DNA from: a bacterium SM23_31
GTDB lineage: Bacteria; SM23-31
DNA length: 8,507 bases
Assembly: GCA_001304035.1 (NCBI GenBank)
Contig: LJUD01000109.1
Location: 1 to 8,507 of the forward strand
Direction: 5' to 3'
How positions within the stretch are numbered: the stretch's first letter is position 1; every line of letters starts with the position of its first letter. This document shows positions 6,124 to 8,507 of the stretch, in pieces. Under the pieces are notes generated by a model, which was given only the letters and a program-made list of their open reading frames with translations, had not been told where the DNA came from and did no database searches. Made by a program: the position numbers and the translations under genes.

Positions 6124-7353
6124 ATGGGAACTGCAAAATTATTCAACTGGGAAATTGAAAAAAAGGTAAAAGAATTGGAGGGTGGCCTGCAATTTAAGGA
6201 GGTCACCATGGAAGACATTGAAGCATTCGTGCTTGAGAACAGTCATTACGACGGGGATAACGACGATGTCTACAGCCTACTGTGCAATACGTATTTCAAA
6301 AGAGAAAATATTAAAAAAGCAGATGAGGTTTTTGCCAGGCTGTTTAAAATATGGAAGGTTGTCAGCAATAAATTTCCACAAAACATCCAGAAACTGAAAT
6401 ACCTTACCGATTTAGTTATAAGTAAAATCGAGTATATCCCCGACCTTATGATTAACTATTTTAAACAACAGAAACCGAAAGAACTAACCGTTTTAATAGA
6501 GTATTGCATCGATCGCTTTATCCATTATAATAAGATGAACCTGCTCGGTGAATTTCTGGAAAGACTTCCCTATAAAGGAGATAATCAGCAGACGTTGTAT
6601 AATATAATCAATACCGCAGTCGAAATTAAATCCGGTAAGGCGGACGATTATTTTAACCTTGCCTTTGATAAAATGATAGACCCGATAGCTTTTTTGAACA
6701 ACATTAAATTTACATCCGAATTATTTAGTACTATTCAGGCTGATACATTAAAAAAGATACTCGATATACCCGGAATTAATACCAAGTTTCACCTGTTTAT
6801 TAAATTTGAATCGTTTTTGGAATCACTCGATAAAATTCCTTCGCTGAATGCAAATTTTTTTATTAATATATCAAACCAGCTTTATGAGAAAAACAATGTA
6901 ATGGCAATTCAGTACGGCATTCGCGCCATTCGAAAGCAGGATTTTGACTTAATGAATGACCTGAAAGTAATTAAATGCAGTTGTGAAAAAGAACCCTCTG
7001 ATCAGCCTTCGATTGCCGAACTCCTTATGCTCTCGGCATTGAAGGAAGGTGATTATAAAAGAATCTGGACAATTGTAGAGAACAGTTATTTTACTCGTGC
7101 CCGCTCTATAGAACAATATGATATCGCTCTTAAGTATACTGCTGCTGCGGTTAAAATCAGCGATGCGAATTCGGAAATGATATCCAGGCATATTCAGTTC
7201 TTGTCCCATCGAATGCGTTCAATCGATGGTCCGGATGGGATCCTTTACGGTGATAGATATAAACACAAAGAAGAAAATGCTAAATTCAATCAGCAAATAG
7301 AAACATACCGTGCTCTCTACAGAAAAAGAACGGGTAAAAAGTATCTTATTTAA
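6124..7353 (+). CDS. Unrecognised all-helical protein with TPR-like segment
   Basis: Encodes 409 residues that I do not recognise. There is no signal peptide or membrane segment, so it should be cytosolic. The sequence reads as successive amphipathic helices. Residues 48-77 (DVYSLLCNTYFKRENIKKADEVF and on) have the spacing of a TPR helix pair, and the middle and C-terminal parts (about 90-350) look like a degenerate alpha-solenoid. The C-terminus is basic (YRKRTGKKYLI). TPR-like solenoids usually bind other proteins; a partnership with the actin-like product 319 bp upstream is only an inference. The start is uncertain: the ATG at 6124 has no ribosome site, whereas an in-frame ATG at 6208 (Met29) sits just after AAGGAGGT and would give 381 residues. 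The longest form is given because the first 28 residues also look like a coding amphipathic helix. No frameshift is seen. Confidence 0.8.
   Translation: MGTAKLFNWEIEKKVKELEGGLQFKEVTMEDIEAFVLENSHYDGDNDDVYSLLCNTYFKRENIKKADEVFARLFKIWKVVSNKFPQNIQKLKYLTDLVISKIEYIPDLMINYFKQQKPKELTVLIEYCIDRFIHYNKMNLLGEFLERLPYKGDNQQTLYNIINTAVEIKSGKADDYFNLAFDKMIDPIAFLNNIKFTSELFSTIQADTLKKILDIPGINTKFHLFIKFESFLESLDKIPSLNANFFINISNQLYEKNNVMAIQYGIRAIRKQDFDLMNDLKVIKCSCEKEPSDQPSIAELLMLSALKEGDYKRIWTIVENSYFTRARSIEQYDIALKYTAAAVKISDANSEMISRHIQFLSHRMRSIDGPDGILYGDRYKHKEENAKFNQQIETYRALYRKRTGKKYLI
6196..6203 (+). promoter_or_regulatory. Strong Shine-Dalgarno inside the annotated ORF, favouring start at 6208
   Basis: AAGGAGGT lies four bases before an in-frame ATG at 6208. 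The upstream ATG at 6124 is preceded by CCTGCAGACT, without any purine-rich site, and the frame is closed by a TGA at 6100-6102. The motif also encodes Lys-Glu-Val, so it could be chance. If real, it shortens the protein by 28 residues or gives two forms. Confidence 0.4.
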
Positions 7354-7556
7354 CATTTTTGAAACGTATAGATATAGATTCTGTTATTGTGTATAAAACT
7401 ATTCTGTTATCAGTCTTAGTCTATCAATCATCGGTTATTATGTGTTAACCGGGAACTACTTTCACGGTAAAAAAGTTTGTGATAAGGAATACCAGGGGTC
7501 TATTATTATGAATAAATAATATAAAACATTGTATTATAAAAGGTAAAGTTATTGCC

Positions 7557-8507
7557 ATGAAAAGAAAATTATCGTATATATCTCTGCTTTTATTAGCGCC
7601 GTTGTGTGTCTTCGTTCATGCGGCGGATGAAGTGCCGGTGGTTAAAGTTCTGACGCTTGAAAGTGCCATAACGCCCGTTAGCGCAGAATATTTAATTAAA
7701 GCCATTCATCAGGCTGAGGATGAGAATGCCGAGTGCCTCGTTATCCAGCTCGACACACCCGGGGGTCTGATGACTTCAATGGACAATATTATAAAGGAGA
7801 TTCTTGGTTCACAGGTTCCGGTTGTCGTTTATGTGGCACCCAGTGGTGCAAGAGCAGGTTCGGCAGGTGTGTTTATCACTATTTCTGCGCATATAGCTGC
7901 AATGGCACCGGCAACTAATATCGGAGCCGCTCATCCTGTTAGTCTGGGAACGCCTATCGACACTTCGAGCGTTATGGAAGAAAAAATTACCAATGACGCT
8001 GCTGCAAGAGCCCGCACCTTAGCAGAGGAACGGGGAAAAAATGCCGACTGGGCGGAAAGGGCTGTTCGGGAAAGCGTTTCAATTACAGCAACCGAAGCAC
8101 TTGAGAAGGGTGTTATCGATCTTATCGCCCCCACTCTGGATTCACTTTTGACCATGATTGACGGACGGGAAATTAAAGTAGCACTCGGTACAAAAAAACT
8201 CAACACAAAAGACGCAAGAATCGAAGAAATTGAGCTCGGTCTGCGCTTCCGGATATTGGAGGTAATCGTTGATCCGAATATTGCATACATCCTGATGATG
8301 ATCGGTATGGCAGGGATTATGCTTGAATTGTATAATCCAGGGTCTATTTTCCCCGGTGTAATCGGAGTAATATCGCTTATCCTCGCCTTTTATGCCATGC
8401 AGACCCTCCCGGTCAATTATGCCGGACTGCTCCTTATTATTTCGGCTGTAATACTTTTTTTATTGGAGGTGAAAATCGCAAGCTACGGACTGTTAACCAT
8501 AGGGGGA
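7557..8507 (+). CDS. nfeD: NfeD-family membrane-bound serine protease (ClpP class), long form, C-terminus cut
   Basis: The 317 visible codons run open to the window end. Residues 1-23 are a signal peptide (MKRKLSY, hydrophobic core, then AHAA-like cleavage region at about 22-23). The ClpP-like protease domain (about 28-230) has QLDTPGGLM (64-72), the nucleophile in GARAGSAG (Ser102), APATNIGAAHPV (117-128), and Lys143 in MEEKITN. The Ser-to-Lys distance of 41 equals that of the archaeal PH1510 dyad (Ser97/Lys138, from memory). Three membrane segments follow (about 242-258, 264-280 and 289-303), as in the long NfeD1b type. The usual C-terminal OB-fold domain lies beyond the window. Such proteases face the periplasm and cleave C-terminal hydrophobic ends of stomatin/slipin partners, whose gene commonly lies next to nfeD; it would be to the right. 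The ribosome site is weak (AAAGG about 14 bases upstream). Confidence 0.93.
   Translation, partial: MKRKLSYISLLLLAPLCVFVHAADEVPVVKVLTLESAITPVSAEYLIKAIHQAEDENAECLVIQLDTPGGLMTSMDNIIKEILGSQVPVVVYVAPSGARAGSAGVFITISAHIAAMAPATNIGAAHPVSLGTPIDTSSVMEEKITNDAAARARTLAEERGKNADWAERAVRESVSITATEALEKGVIDLIAPTLDSLLTMIDGREIKVALGTKKLNTKDARIEEIELGLRFRILEVIVDPNIAYILMMIGMAGIMLELYNPGSIFPGVIGVISLILAFYAMQTLPVNYAGLLLIISAVILFLLEVKIASYGLLTIGG

Noticed and set aside
7432..7451. Inverted repeat CGGTTA/TAACCG between the helical gene and nfeD as a terminator.
   Set aside because: It is only six AT-containing pairs with an 8-base loop and no T-run, too weak to support a call.
7931..8290. Minus-strand ORF of 119 codons opposite nfeD.
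   Set aside because: It lies fully inside the conserved NfeD protease domain and is a shadow ORF.

Overview
The window suggests a low-GC, Gram-negative, didermic bacterium, most plausibly from the FCB side of the tree (Bacteroidota, Ignavibacteria, Calditrichota, KSB1 or a similar candidate phylum). The reasons are a cluster of lipoprotein-type 6-bladed beta-propeller (NHL-like) genes, Shine-Dalgarno sequences of the AGGAGG type, an NfeD membrane protease, and a bacterial actin of the MamK group. No rRNA or other phylogenetic marker is present, so the phylum is an inference.

Left part (1-4039, minus strand). Four genes run leftwards: a first NHL/6-bladed propeller protein (2993-4039), then three closely related paralogues of a second propeller lipoprotein (1711-2958, 377-1543, and one cut by the window edge at 1-209). 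The last three share a signal peptide with Cys17 followed by GSDSDY, and a GxGPGEF propeller motif is visible in the two complete copies. Two of the gaps, 210-376 and 1544-1710, are copies of one 167-bp spacer (155 of 167 positions identical, no indels). The spacer is clearly better conserved than the genes it separates, so this is a tandem duplication array in which the spacer and the signal-peptide region stay similar while the mature proteins diverge.

Middle (4040-4721). A 682-bp gap lies between divergent genes and must hold the promoters for both directions. It contains a bulged hairpin and one weak 35-codon hydrophobic ORF, but no convincing gene.

Right part (4722-8507, plus strand). 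The first gene encodes an actin-fold ATPase that closely resembles MamK, the magnetosome filament protein, over its full length. It has Gln162 where MamK has its catalytic Glu, and a degraded adenosine motif (AGCVS for AGGGS). No other magnetosome gene is visible. After a 319-bp gap with a palindrome and CAGTTTT/GACAACC-type short repeats comes a 409-residue, all-helical, apparently cytosolic protein with a TPR-like segment that I do not recognise. Last is the start of a long-form NfeD serine protease, with Ser102/Lys143 dyad and membrane segments, cut by the window end.

The most interesting candidate is the MamK-like actin with altered catalytic residues, outside a recognisable magnetosome cluster and followed by an unknown helical protein. 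The tandem propeller array with its conserved spacers is second.
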